A stretch of 64,000 nucleotides of DNA from Magicicada septendecula (GCA_034769895.1 CM068370.1:43884844-43948843); one strand, 5' to 3'. Shown: positions 46,336 through 57,350, numbered from the stretch's first letter. Translations and numbers: made by a program. The notes: generated from the letters alone by a model not told the origin.

Positions 46336-46503
46336 CACGTTTCACAGTTTTTATTTAACTCTGTCAGCTGTTTCAGCTTATTAAGCTATTGTCGAAGAGA
46401 TCAGTGAACAACATTTTGATCAGAGTTGTTTACTAATTTCTTTGAGAATAGCTTAATAAGCTGAAGCAGCTGTCGGAGGAAAATCAAAACTGTGAAACGT
46501 ACC
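46336..46503. repeat. Fold-back palindrome, about 57-bp arms
   Basis: 46336-46391 pairs with 46446-46503: GTTTCACAGTTTT, CAGCTG(T/C)TTCAGCTTATT and AAGCTATT. The minus strand of the left arm contains AGCTTAATAAGCTGAAACAG and CTGAC, resembling stem II, GAAAC and the cleavage site of a decayed hammerhead motif. Confidence 0.75.
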
Positions 46504-47703
46504 ATGTGTTTATATATTTCAAAAATGTAATAAGTTAATTTAGCAAAACGTTTCTACTCTTTAGCCAGATATTCCAGTGAGTTAATACAGCAAGTATTTT
46601 TCTCCATCTCTGTATAATCCACCACGCAACACGTAATTCTATGGGATTATTACTGTACTGATTTATGGCCACTGTACTGAAAGCATTAACACTGCACTGC
46701 AAACATAAATCAACAGTCTTTTAACAAACAACCTCTACCTGCATGTAACGTTACTTTTCCCACAGTGGTGCGTTATCAAATATCTAATACATATATTTAA
46801 ATATGCAATTATAACAAATTTTTTATTTCAAAGGTGACATAAATTCTTCTCTTTAGAAATAGTATGAAGACTGTCTTGTTTGTTAACTGGTACAATTTAA
46901 GCTATAGAAAAGATGGTTATTTTTAAAATACTTGAAAGGCTGTGGGCTTTAGAAAATTACAATCAACTGTTTACAAGCCAGAATTTATACTGAAAAAGGA
47001 ATAATAAAGGAAATTGACGGTTGAGCAGCATGAGGCAATGAGGTGCATTGCGGCTACGGTTTTCAACATAATCTTAGTTGGAGTAGTAGAGTCAGAAAAA
47101 GAAGGAAAATAAACACGTTAGTGAATAGTGCAAATGAAATACCAGTTTTTACCTTTTTAGATGTTGTATAGTGTACGCGATAGAAAAAAGAGGTTTGGAG
47201 AATGTGACGCAAGGGTATTAAGGGAAACAGAAATCCTGAGGGCTGACGACAAATACAGCTAAGACAATGTGCATTACATAAATTTTGTGCTCAAGATTTA
47301 ATATTAATTAATAAAAGACTAGAGGCAGAAAAAAGAGGAAAAGTTGGGGATGAAAAGCGGGTCCATCAGGTGGAAACAGCGATCCGCATGGTACCATCAG
47401 CAAGAAAACGACAAAAGTCTACCAGCGGGTTTAACAATTTGTTATAATCTTTTTAAGATCACGATCTACAAGATTCTCTTATTAATGTATTTTTATACCT
47501 TTTGATATTCTAACTTAACTCTTTAAATTAGAGAAAAGCAATCATGTATAGTGGTTACTATCACAGTTTTCTGTGTAGGCGGAGATCCACTGTTAATATT
47601 ACTTTATGCCAGGGCACGTCTAAGAATTTAATCATTTTAAAATTCGGCTGTCACAAGTTACATTATTAAATAAATTTTAAAAATATTTATATTCCTAAAA
47701 ATA
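46504..47703. other. No recognised feature
   Basis: About 1.2 kb of AT-rich DNA; no coding frame or repeat boundary supported. Confidence 0.5.
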
Positions 47704-48354
47704 TTTGTAGATATTCCTACAAATAAAGGTGTGAGACAAGGGTGCCCGATTTCACTGACACTTTTTAATATCTACATGGACGATATATTTCGGCTATGGA
47801 CAGCAAAGTTGACTCGGGAATGTCACTTAATAACCGGATTTTGGATCAGGTTAGTGATTTTAATTACCTGGGTTGTAATATCTCATATGGAACTGATATT
47901 GATTGGGATAGTAAGCTAACAATATTTAGACGCGTCTGTGGAGCGACTCAAAAGTACCTGGAAAATAAAACACGGAAGGATACCCGAATGAAATCTTGTA
48001 AAACTGTGGCTGTCCCCCACATTTCTGTATGCTAGTGAGATATGGAATCTTGGTAAAAGGGACGTGCAGAGTATTCAGGTACCCGAAATGAAATTTCTAA
48101 GAGGCACGCAAGGTTGTTCTCTCTTGGATCGGAGAAGGAACGAGGATATTAGACGCGATTACAGTGTATCATTGCACCAGAAGATTTAAGACTACAAAAG
48201 GAGATAGCGTGAACATTTTGTGCCTGATATCCATATACCTGTGGCTACCCTGGATTATCACTCTACTGGAAAGAGAGATGTCAATAGACCGAGGAGGGGA
48301 TAGGTTCCGGAACAGGTCTAAGGCCTAGTCCTTGAGGTGATGACGATGATGATG
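47704..48354 (+). pseudogene. LINE RT fragment and 3' tail
   Basis: It reads NKGVRQGCPISLTLFNIYMD, DIFRLW, then after a deletion SGMSLNNRILDQVSDFNYLG, CNISYGTDIDWDSKLTIFRR, VCGATQKYLENKTRKDTR, and decayed distal boxes. GVRQGCPxSPxLFNIYxDD is RT motif 4 leading into the palm. The 3' tail GGTTCCGGAACAGGTCTAAG and GCCTAGTCCTTGAGGTGATG ends in GATGATGATGA. The catalytic segment between FRLW and SLNN is missing. Confidence 0.88.
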
Positions 48355-48529
48355 AAATAAATTTTAAATATTCTGAACGATACTAATATTAAGATGACTG
48401 TACGACTGCAAAAATAATGTGAAAAAATATTCAAGTAATGTTTTGTTTTACTCAATCTATACTTGTTTTGTTTTCTAATTTTAAAGGGAATATCAGCATT
48501 ACTCATAATATATTTCTAGTAAACCTTCT

Positions 48530-48680
48530 TTAATTGTAATAAGTTAAATTAATAAGTCAATAATTCAATTAACTAATAATTAAATAATTATTAAATCTTA
48601 TTAAATAATTATTTAATAATAAGTAAATAATTAATAATTAATTAATTAATAATTCAATAATGCTTTATGATAATATTAAA
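48530..48680. repeat. AT-only low-complexity block
   Basis: Dense TTAATTAATAATT and ATTATTTAATAAT words, self-complementary at many registers. Confidence 0.8.
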
Positions 48681-48831
48681 TTATCAGTTTCAATGATTTC
48701 CTCATCTTTGCTAAGCTAACATCTTTTTGTTTTCGCTTTTGAAACCCATAAGCACGTTGCACATTTTATAAGAACTATTGTCCAAACTATTATGCCGTGG
48801 TTTCTATCGCTATTGGAGGCCATCTTCAGTG

Positions 48832-48994
48832 TCCAAAAGGACTCAAATTCGTACTGGCAAGATGTTCGTCAGTAACACCACAGTACTGTGGCAAAGGCTC
48901 AGTCAAAGCCTGAGGCTCAGTGTGGCAAAGCTTTGTCACATTACTGTGGTGTTACTGACGAACGCCTTGTCAGTACGAATTTAAGTCTTTTTGA
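48832..48994. repeat. Fold-back palindrome, 66-bp arms
   Basis: 48832-48897 pairs with 48929-48994: TTCGTACTG(G/A)CAAG, GTTCGTCAGTAACACCACAG and TA(C/A)TGTG(G/A)CAAAG. A second small palindrome (GGCTCAG) sits in the loop. Confidence 0.8.
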
Positions 48995-49204
48995 AAAATA
49001 GAAGTCCACAACCTGACAGCCCTGACAGTAGTTCTTATAGTTAGGAAGAACCGTGAAAGCTTGTCGGCCGTGAAAGCTTAAAGAATCGGTTGTATATTTT
49101 ATTTATAAAAATTTGTATTGTGTTATTGTACACTTGAAGAGCATCAAGTGTGACGAATTTCACAAGTATGTGTGGAACGATTTGGAGAACTTTGGGAAAT
49201 AAAT

Positions 49205-49610
49205 GTAGAAAATGAACCGAAATAAAATTTTATAAAACAATGGTAGTACCTACACTACTGTACGGTTCTGAAACTTGGGTCATAAAGATAAAAGATGAAC
49301 AGAAGATGCAAACAGCAGAAATGAAATTTCTGAGATCAGTTAAAAGGTGTAGTAGACGATATCGCACAATAAATAAAGAGATAAGAAGTGATTTAGATAT
49401 GACAGCAGTTAATGACGGAATTAAAAAGTACAGACGAAAATGGATTCAAAATATCAATAGAATGGAAGAAAGTGGAATACCGAAGATGGCGAAAGATTAC
49501 AACCCTTGAGGCAAAAGAAAAGTCGGTAGACCTAAGGAAAAAAGGTAGACTGAAGAATAGGAACAGGCCACTATAGCTTAAAACCGTTAAGATGTTAATG
49601 AAGAGCATCA
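49205..49610 (+). pseudogene. LINE RT C-terminal fragment
   Basis: An open 89-codon run begins at 49240: MVVPTLLYGSETWVIKIKDE, QKMQTAEMKFLRSVKRCSRR, RTINKEIRSDLDMTAVND, GIKKYRRKWIQNINRMEESG, IPKMAKDYNP and a stop where Arg is expected, then GKRKVGRPKEKR. KFYKT before it completes the usual IKFYKTMxVPTLLYGSE box. The best-preserved LINE tail in the window, but the RT core is absent. Confidence 0.88.
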
Positions 49611-49629
49611 ATTCTGACTGGTCGAAACA

Positions 49630-49920
49630 TTGTGTTTCTGTAATTATTATTCCAGCTGTACAATGTTTACACATTTTCCGGAACCAAAATTTACAGAAGT
49701 GATTGAATTCTCATCTTCCATTGCTGCTTGTCCATCCAAACATCTTCTTCAATTTTTTCGTTCCCTCAATATAGTCTGAATTTCTTCTATCCAAGTCATA
49801 TGTGGTCTTCCTCTTTTCCTTCTTCCTGGTGGGGTCCATTCCATAACTCTCCTTGGCAATCTTTCCTGTTCCATTCTTTTCGTTTGTCCATACATTGTAA
49901 TTTTTTTGTTTAGATACAAT
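49630..49920 (-). pseudogene. LINE C-terminal fragment, mosaic copy 2
   Basis: The minus strand reads MYGQTKRMEQERLPRRVMEW, TPPGRRKRGRPHMTWIEEIQ, then a tail. GHTKRM, LPRRVMEWxPxGRRKRGRP and W-x-EEI are in LINE order. It parallels 42165-42480 base by base over about 280 bp. Confidence 0.8.
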
Positions 49921-49929
49921 TTAATTTAG

Positions 49930-50460
49930 TCCGTGTGGAGTTGCTAGCCTCCCATCTGCGGATAGGGGAATGCTCACCAGATATGGTGAGTACCGGTAAA
50001 ATAAAGTACCCGGGGCGGACCAAAACTCGCAGCTGCTGCCTTGCAGTTGGATATTGGTTTGTCAAAGGCTAAAGGAAGTAAACCTTGATTAAAAATTGCC
50101 TGGTCCTACAGGTTGGGGGCCAACTTCCCATTTATTGGAAAAAAAGAAAATGCTAAAGTAGATTGCAGCCGGGTGGATTCAATAAAGGCAAAAGACAAAA
50201 GCTACGTAAACGGACTATGAGAATTGGATTATGGAATATACAAGGATTAAGGAAAAAGTAGGGTTAGTTATTAATGAATTCAAAAGTAGAAGCCTCGGTA
50301 TAGTTGTATTGTCTGAAAGGGGGAATGGTGTGGTCCCTATATACATTCCTACAGTGGTGTACCTAAGGATCAGAGAGCAAAGAGGGGAGTATCTGTGCTT
50401 ATAAAAGCTAACTGAAGAGATATGTAACTAACTGGGAACCAACATTGTTTTTCTAATTAG
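49930..50460 (+). pseudogene. LINE 5' leader and endonuclease-domain start, mosaic copy 2
   Basis: The leader (GCGGATAGGGGAATGCTCAC, GGGCGGACCAAAACTCGCAG) is followed by MRIGLWNIQGLRKKVGLVIN, EFKSRSLGIVVLSERGNG and, after a frameshift, YSGVPKDQRAKRGVSVLI with KRYVTNWEP. MRIGTWNVxGL with Asn as metal ligand and the LxETK-like segment mark the APE-type endonuclease at the N-terminus of LINE ORF2. Lys of the ETK box is altered (SERG). It stops before the rest of the domain. Confidence 0.8.
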
Positions 50461-51237
50461 TATTTAACAATGGTAGAAGTTCGGTATACAACTTGTTAAA
50501 CTATATTCTACTTGCAAAACTGGAGAATACTTGCGGATTTGTTAGACACTAAATCTGTGTACGTAGGCGTGCGCATACAGAATACAAACAAGGAATTAGA
50601 AACGGAAAATGTTAAATTGAATTGTAGGAAATATTAATCGAATGACTTTTGTTATGCTTCCGTTTGTAACCGTACAAGCTATAAAATAGAATAAAACATA
50701 CATAAAATTTACAAAGTAATAAATACTAACAAGACAGATTGACGTTTGTCGTCGCGAGAAAATACATTGTATGGAAGTATATTGGCGTGTCGTATGACAT
50801 CGCCTGATATCGCTGTCGCGTTACTGACTAAACTACATGCAGTAGCGTTGTTGCAAGCTAACTTGTTTTACAATAGTGGAATCAGACGCGAGACAATTGC
50901 CAATACAGACTGTGCAGTGCAGTTGAGTCGGGGACGAGCGGTGAAATCAAGCGCCATCTGTCACATTGCATAAAACTTTCTCATCGTTTCAGTCGGAGAG
51001 ATCAGATAACACTAATGAACAGTTATGATGTATTTAAATTGTCCCTTTTATATATTGCAATAAAATTCGGTTTTACAGGAAACTAGTGGATTTGTACGTA
51101 ACATTCATTTTATTATATTTTCCACTGCACATAAATATTCTTAATTCCTATTATTTTCAATTATGTAGCAACAATTTTTAGATGCATCTCAAAGCTGTTT
51201 ATACTGCACCATATATACGCAAAAATAAAACTTGAAC
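50461..51237. other. No recognised feature
   Basis: Mixed DNA. A 75-codon frame at 50746 has no recognised family. Confidence 0.45.
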
Positions 51238-51241
51238 ATAC

Positions 51242-51757
51242 CGTTACGACGATCTCAGTGATCGTCGTATGGTACAGTGGAGAACAAAATACAAGACACC
51301 ATTTAAGTCACTAATCACCATATTTAACTGTCACAATTAAACCGTTTGTAATCAGCAAGATAGTCTCTCACAACAAATAAAATAAAAATTGTTCACACAC
51401 AATAACAATGTCAACCAATATAAAACACGATTGTATTACAATTGTCCCACACAATTAGTATAAAACACATAACACTTCGCCACAATATTTCGTACCGCAC
51501 TGGAATGTCGCCCGACAATAACTGAACTAAGCGCCGCTGACTGCCTATATTTATACCACGCTGAGATACAAGAATATTCCATACTACGCGTAAAGAATTG
51601 CTTGCGACCTTGACACATTGCGCGAGGCCGGCGAATCTGGAAAAGTCTGGGAAACGCATGTTCGGATCACATACGCACACCACATTACAGCCGGATTTCA
51701 CTGGAACAGCCGAGAATGTTCTGTAATGGTGTGACACTTTTTCCGTATTACGTAACA
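51242..51757 (+). mobile_element. Solo LTR, 516 bp
   Basis: It runs from CGTTACGACG (family consensus TGTTACGAC) to ATTACGTAACA and is flanked by ATAC at 51238-51241 and 51758-51761, a 4-bp target duplication. A TATA-like TATATTTATA lies near 51546. No internal coding region is attached. A second LTR of the family starts 660 bp downstream with a different target duplication, so they are separate insertions. Confidence 0.75.
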
Positions 51758-51761
51758 ATAC

Positions 51762-52412
51762 GTTTTTCAAGTTCTTGAGAGCATGTTTTTATTTACCCAT
51801 AATATGTCTCATATATAGAACGTAAATAGTTGTAATTGTGAATGCTAAAAAATTGTGACAAAAAGTTGTCAATGTAATATTATAGAGAACAAATAAAACA
51901 CAGTACAAGGAAACAAATTTAAAAAATAACAAACCTACTGCCTGACTAACTTCACTGTTGTAATATTTCCTCGTAACGTTTCAATCTCTAAAGCCCATCT
52001 TCACAAGCTACAAACATAAAAGTAGTTACAATAAAATTAATGTAAAATACAAATAATTAATGCAAACTATCTTACTGTTAAAACATAATTTGTACATAAC
52101 TGAGAAATAAAAATTATAAGTGCGTTTTTAAACAAATTTATATTAACAATTTCTTGTCTGAGGGTGTTAGTTGAAAGATGTTGTTGAACAAATTAACTAA
52201 GGTTAGATAGCTGCCTTCTATCGTATTGCTCTCAAAAATTCCAGAGCGTCATTCAATACGTTTCTCGACTAGTCGAGCTAGTGCAGCATCTATTTCAAGG
52301 TCGTGCAGAAACGTATTCTCCAGACTGTTCGAGCTCTTGTAACTACGAAAATGATGTCGGCACGTCGCGTTGCCAGGAGTATGGAAATTATTCGGGAACT
52401 TTTGCGGGGTAT
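51762..52412. other. No recognised feature
   Basis: DNA between two solo LTRs; no retroviral-type coding sequence is visible. Confidence 0.5.
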
Positions 52413-52648
52413 ATATTGTTACGACAGTCTATTTGATCGTCGTACGGTACAGTGGAAAACAAAATACAAGAGACCAATTACGTCACTAATCACCAGCTTT
52501 AATTATCACAATTAAACAGTTTGTAACCAACAAGATAATCTGTAACAACAAATCAAATAATAATTGTTCACGCGCAATAAAATGTCAACTAATATAAAAC
52601 ACAATTGTATTACAAATTGTATTACAATTGTCTAGCACAATTATAAAA

Positions 52649-53917
52649 TATCGGTATGGAGAACCATACATGACTTCCATAATCTAAGATTAAATGTAAA
52701 ATCATTTACGAAATGAAATGTTTCCATAGAAACTACTTATTTCCACTTATTGCTTCAGCCTTAACCACAGTACTATGGTCACTATCGTATACCACCACAC
52801 GTTATCGTACTCGATTTTCACTGAAGATGGCAGTCGACGGCACTGCCGAAACGTCTGGTTTTGCAGAAAACATTGGACGACGACCAGACAGCCCGGGAAG
52901 AAATTTTAACAACAAACTACTTCTTTGTTGCCGATAACGTAGTACATATATAAAAAATTATCCCCTCCCCTTCAACTATAATTTTCATTTATACAATATT
53001 ACCCCCACCCCGTTCAACTAGCCTCTTCATTTATAGATAGTTCATCTACGTTTCTACAGTGGATTATTAAGATCTGCTTATCAGGATACTTTATTTATCA
53101 AAATTAAGTAATTTACTCTTGTTGCAACAAAAAATGTTTCTGGTAAACTACCCTTTCCTCTTAACCGATCTTCACGAAAATCAATAGGCCTTGAGTCCTC
53201 TACAACTCAGGCACATTATTTGATTCTGTTTGAATTTACAGCAGTTATCGTTCGTCATGAAAAAATTTCTCTTGTTACAACATAAAATGTTGCTGGTAAA
53301 CTACCCCTTTCCCTTAACCGATCTTCACTAAAATCAACAGGCCTTGAGTTCTCCACAATGTAGGGATGTATGCAAAACACTATTTGATTATGTTTGAATT
53401 TACGGCAGTTATCGTTCGTCATAGAAAAAATTACCCTTGTTATCACATAAAACGTTGCAGGTAAACTACCCTTTTCTCTTAACTGATCTTCACCGAAATC
53501 AATAGGTCTTGAGTCCTCTACAACTCAGGCACATTATTTGATTCTGTTTGAATGTGCGGTAGTTATCGTTCGTCATAGAAACAATTACCCTTTTTAAAAC
53601 ATAAAATGTGGCTGGTAAACTACCCCTTTCCCTTAACCGATCTTCACCAAAAACAGCAGATCTTGAGGACTCTACAATTCAGGGCAGTATACGAAACATT
53701 ATTTGATTCTGTTTGAATTTGCGGCTGATATCGTTTGCCATAGAAAAAAATTACGCTTGTTAAAACATAAACGTTGCAGGTAAACTACCCCTTTCCCTTA
53801 ACCGATCTTCACCAAAAACAATTGGTCTTGAGTACTCTACAATTCAGGGCTGTATGCAAAATTTATTTGATTCTGTTTGATTTGCGGCTGTTATCGTTTG
53901 CCATAAAAAAAACTACA

Positions 53918-53952
<35 letters not shown>

Positions 53953-54069
53953 TTCGAAAAATGACTTCATTTCATGTTTTGAGGGTAGTACAATCAGAAT
54001 CTGCAATAATCTCGACCACGATTTTTTTTGCCATCACCATACTTCCATTTCCCTATGGAATATGGAAGT
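52649..54069 (-). mobile_element. Tandem-repeat-core element, complete copy E
   Basis: Inserted in the LTR, with AAAA on both sides (52645-52648, 54070-54073). On the plus strand it starts TATCGGTATGGAGAACCATA and ACATGACTTCCAT, then a hammerhead-like block (52821-52855: CTGAAGATGGCAGTC, CACTGCCGAAACGTC), five to six inverted core units (53110-53905), (AC)n at 53917-53950, and ends CATACTTCCATTTCCC, TATGGAATATGGAAGT. Since the paralogous LTR is empty at this spot, these are true element ends. No coding capacity is present. Confidence 0.8.
53917..53950. repeat. (AC)n microsatellite in copy E
   Basis: About 17 AC dinucleotides at the position where other copies carry a GTCT/GT-type microsatellite. 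Confidence 0.9.
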
Positions 54070-54428
54070 AAAACATATAACACTCCGCCACAATACGTCG
54101 AACCGCACTGTAATAATTCGCAACTCAAACTCACGGTGTAATCACCCGATAATAACTAACTTGACAGTCGCTGAATGGCTGTATTTATACCCCGCCGAAA
54201 ATCCAGAACATTCCACATACTACCCATCAGGAATAAAGGAAAACGTTAGAGCGTAATTCATTGCGGCCTTGACACAGTGAGTGCGGCCGCGCGAATTCAG
54301 TCACAGTCTACCAAATGCGTTGGGAGTCACGTACGCACACACATTACAGCCGGATTCCACTGGAACATTCCATAAATTTGTAGAACGTTCCGTATTACGT
54401 AACACATTTCCGCATTACGTAACAATAT

Positions 54429-55354
54429 AAACGTCTACAACCGGCTTAGAGTGAATTGCACCTAGCTATATTGTAGAGTGCGAATTAAGTGATTGTTGCG
54501 CATTAGTGGAAAGTGACTATTGTGTGAATTAGCGCAGCAGTGTACTAAGGTGACAGTATTTTTGCGTGTGGACAATTTTAACTTGAGAGTTATTGTATGA
54601 GACTACCTTTGTCGATTTCAAATCATTTTTGACTAATTAAAGTTGGTAGTTAATGATATCATTGATGTCTGTATTTTGTCTTCACTGTACAATAGGACGA
54701 TTAATAACAATATTTAAACACAGTCTCCCTACTTTGCACTCACATATTGAGCAACATTTCCAACGCCTAGTAAAAATTCCCAACGCTCTAACAAAACTGT
54801 TGGGCCTGCTAATGCTTCTCTCCAACATGACAGCCTTGCGAGGTACTACTGCAACCCTAAAACAATATTTTCATGTGCTGGCTTTAAGAGCTTACAAAAA
54901 CCCTTAAACTTTTGTTGTCTAGATTTTGGCTGTTTACGTACTATGAACAATTGATTCCATAATATTGTACGATATTTTTTTAAAGCATATTCCAACATTT
55001 TTGAACAAACGTTTTCTAATCGAACAATTTTCATTACACATAAAAGAACAAATGAAAAAAAAAGAACAATTTTCATTGTACAGCAAATCTTGTAACCTTT
55101 AATAAATAACTAATGTATTTACTACAAAAACTCAGGGCTTGATTACAGGAGGAACGGCGTTCCGGAACCTCTTGGATCCAAAAATAAATTACCGAAAAAA
55201 ATACATGAAAAGAAAAACCGAATAATATTACAAAAATTTACTACAACTTTTTAAATTGTGCCCCTCATCAGCTCCACTACAAAACTAAACATTTGTCAGA
55301 ATCAAACACCAGAACTAATCTTTTTCTTAACTACTATCCTTCATTTTTTTGCAG
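54429..55354. other. No supported gene
   Basis: Contains an 84-codon plus frame (54653-54907) without recognised family. GATTACAGGAGGAACGGCGT near 55142 has the look of a hAT-type end, but no partner was secured. Confidence 0.35.
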
Positions 55355-55593
55355 ATAGGTAATGTTGCTCTGGGTTTTGCCAATGAAAAACTGAAAATTA
55401 CAGCTTCTTTATTTGAAAGCAAAAAATCAGCTCCAGACCCCATTATTCTATGGCCCTGAAAGCAGTACAAAACTTAACTTTTTTTGGAGTTCCGGTTAAA
55501 AAAAAGGAAGGTATAAAAAACATTATTCCCGTAGACGCTGAAACATTTTATAAGGCACTGAAAAAATCTATTGAAAACGGACTCCTTAATTAA
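55355..55593 (+). pseudogene. Possible host terminal exon or retro-copy, frameshifted
   Basis: A polypyrimidine tract ending TTTTTTTGCAG at 55354 looks like a splice acceptor. The next codons read IGNVALGFANEKLKITASLF and ESKKSAPDPI, then a stop in that frame near 55457. In the frame shifted by two bases, ATG at 55450 opens MALKAVQNLTFFGVPVKKKE, GIKNIIPVDAETFYKALKKS and IENGLLN to a stop at 55591. The composition is protein-like in both parts. I do not recognise the family. It could be a last exon with a frameshifting indel, a pseudogene, or chance. Confidence 0.35.
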
Positions 55594-56285
55594 TAAGATC
55601 TCGAGCTAATATAAAATATATAAGTACCTATATTTGTGTCTATACAACTTTTGAATTGATGCGTTCCTGCACCTATAACTTTATAAATCAACCACTGCAT
55701 AAACTAATACATAAACTTGCGAAACAGCACATCTTTCGGCTATGAACAAATAGCAAATTCTACTTTTGCCTCTTTCGTTTTAACAGTGCTTCAATTACAA
55801 TTACAGCTGAACATGAACATGAATATTTATTGAACTGAAAGTAGTTTGAAATCTTGACACGTCGTGAAAAGTTTGCCTTTAGCAGATGATGAATGTTCTT
55901 CCAATGTAACGCCAACTATAAATTCATAGTCGGTACGTAGTTTATCGCATTTTGCAAACTGCCAGTTTCCTCAGCTACTGCTGTTTACGTTCTAAACCAA
56001 ACGAATTGATTCCATCACGCTGTTCGCATAAAAACGGGTCGATAATGGAGAAAAGCGTCGGGAAAACTGGGTTAATGTCAGAAAGTAAATACTGTACGCC
56101 AGTCGCGGCGCGGAGGAAGTAGCTCCTTGAGTTTGCCCTTTTTATATAAATGATACCGATTTTATCTTGAGATGTACACGATGACGGTTAAAATTGCGCG
56201 TCACTTCGCAATAGCCATTCCAGCAATAAGTAACAGCTTCCTAAAACAAGCTAAAATATGTTATTAATATATACTTCGTAGCTTA
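55594..56285. other. No recognised feature
   Basis: AT-rich DNA before the fold-back cluster. Confidence 0.5.
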
Positions 56286-56371
56286 CGCGGCCGGAGTCAA
56301 TGTTGTTAAAATCAATTGCCGGGCTGTTTGGCCGTGGTCCATTGTTTTCACCAAAAAATGGGTGGACAAAC

Positions 56372-56541
56372 GTCTGCCTAGTGGCAAAAGCTAAAGAGCA
56401 TGATAATGTCTTTCGGCCGCCAGCTAAACGCAACATTTGCAGAAAGGAAACAATCAGTCAGTCAGTAACCATAATAATGTTGCGTTTAGCTGGCGGCCGA
56501 AAGACATTATCATGCTCTTTAGCTTTTGCCACTAGGCAGAC
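56372..56541. repeat. Perfect hairpin, 66-bp arms
   Basis: 56372-56437 and 56476-56541 are exact reverse complements with a 38-bp loop. The arm holds GGCGGCCGAAAGACATTATC. A diverged single arm recurs at 57003-57052. Confidence 0.95.
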
Positions 56542-56862
56542 GGTACTTGAATATTTTAATGAATAGATCGTTAGCTGAATCACATACGAAGACAACCATT
56601 AACTAGAGACAATAACCCCAATAACCTATCTACAGCTATGCAGTGTTGTTCGCTTGTTAGGTCTTTAATCTGCGACGACGTTAGCATGTTAGCGGTCGTG
56701 GTTTGAGTTAACGATTCCCGGCTGGTAAATTGTGCTAACACTTGATTTTAAACTTTCAGGACGCTTTATAAATCTGGTTTAATTGTTTGCAGTGATATTA
56801 TTTTTAACACATTATATATATTGCGACGTATCAAAACAAACGTTTATTTACAACAATCCCAA

Positions 56863-57147
56863 TGACGTCACGCAAGAATGACGTCATGCAGCGTGATGCG
56901 TTACAGTTTACAGCGTTACAGAAATTTTCAAATGATGGCCAGCCAAAAGACATTATCATGTCAAAAAGATGCAGTACCGTTTACCAAATGGTAAAAGCTT
57001 AAGAGCATGATAATGTCTTTCAGCCGCCAGCTAAACGCAACATTTGCGCAAAAGAAACAACCAGTCAGTCAGTAACCATAATACACCTTTATTTACAACA
57101 ATCCCAATGACGTCATGCAATGATGACGTCACGCAATAATGACGTCA
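56863..57147. promoter_or_regulatory. Five TGACGTCA (CRE-type) octamers
   Basis: Perfect palindromic TGACGTCA occurs at 56863, 56879, 57108, 57124 and 57140, spaced 16 bp within each cluster, so they form a 16-bp tandem repeat. TGACGTCA is the binding site of CREB/ATF bZIP factors. The sequence shows the sites; regulatory activity is inference. Confidence 0.6.
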
Positions 57148-57350
57148 TACAGCGTGACGGTAAATAAAATGTTGCAGACAGTTTCAAACGATGTCCAGCT
57201 AAAAGACATTATCATGTCAACAGACGTTTCGGCAGTGCCATGGACTGCCATCACCAGTGTAAAATTCGAGGTTCTGCTAACGTAAGGTGGTAGACGTTAG
57301 TGACCACAGTAGGCTACTGTTGTTAAGGCTCGTTTATTAATATTTAACAT

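Larger units (their letters stand above)
52417..54424 (+). mobile_element. Solo LTR split by a tandem-repeat-core element
   Basis: TGTTACGACAGTC starts at 52417 and GCATTACGTAACA ends at 54424; ATAT flanks both sides (52413-52416, 54425-54428). The LTR halves 52417-52648 and 54070-54424 align to 51242-51757 around position 51461. The left half has a local duplication of TTGTATTACAA, and the right end repeats CGTATTACGTAACA. Confidence 0.8.
56286..57350. repeat. Mosaic of fold-back repeats
   Basis: It starts CGGCCGGAGTCAATGTTGTT and CCGGGCTGTTTGGCCGTGG, a border also seen at 57813-57858 and, weakly, at 60058. It contains a perfect hairpin (56372-56541), a direct duplication (TTTATTTACAACAATCCCAA at 56843 and 57088) with TGACGTCA arrays, and a minus-strand GAAACGTC and GGCAGT..ACTGCC hammerhead-like block at 57220-57262. 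The gene-length frames over it are fortuitous. Confidence 0.7.

Noticed and set aside
54653..54907. 84-codon frame upstream of the possible exon
   Set aside because: No recognisable domain and no splice signals linking it to 55355; composition fits chance.
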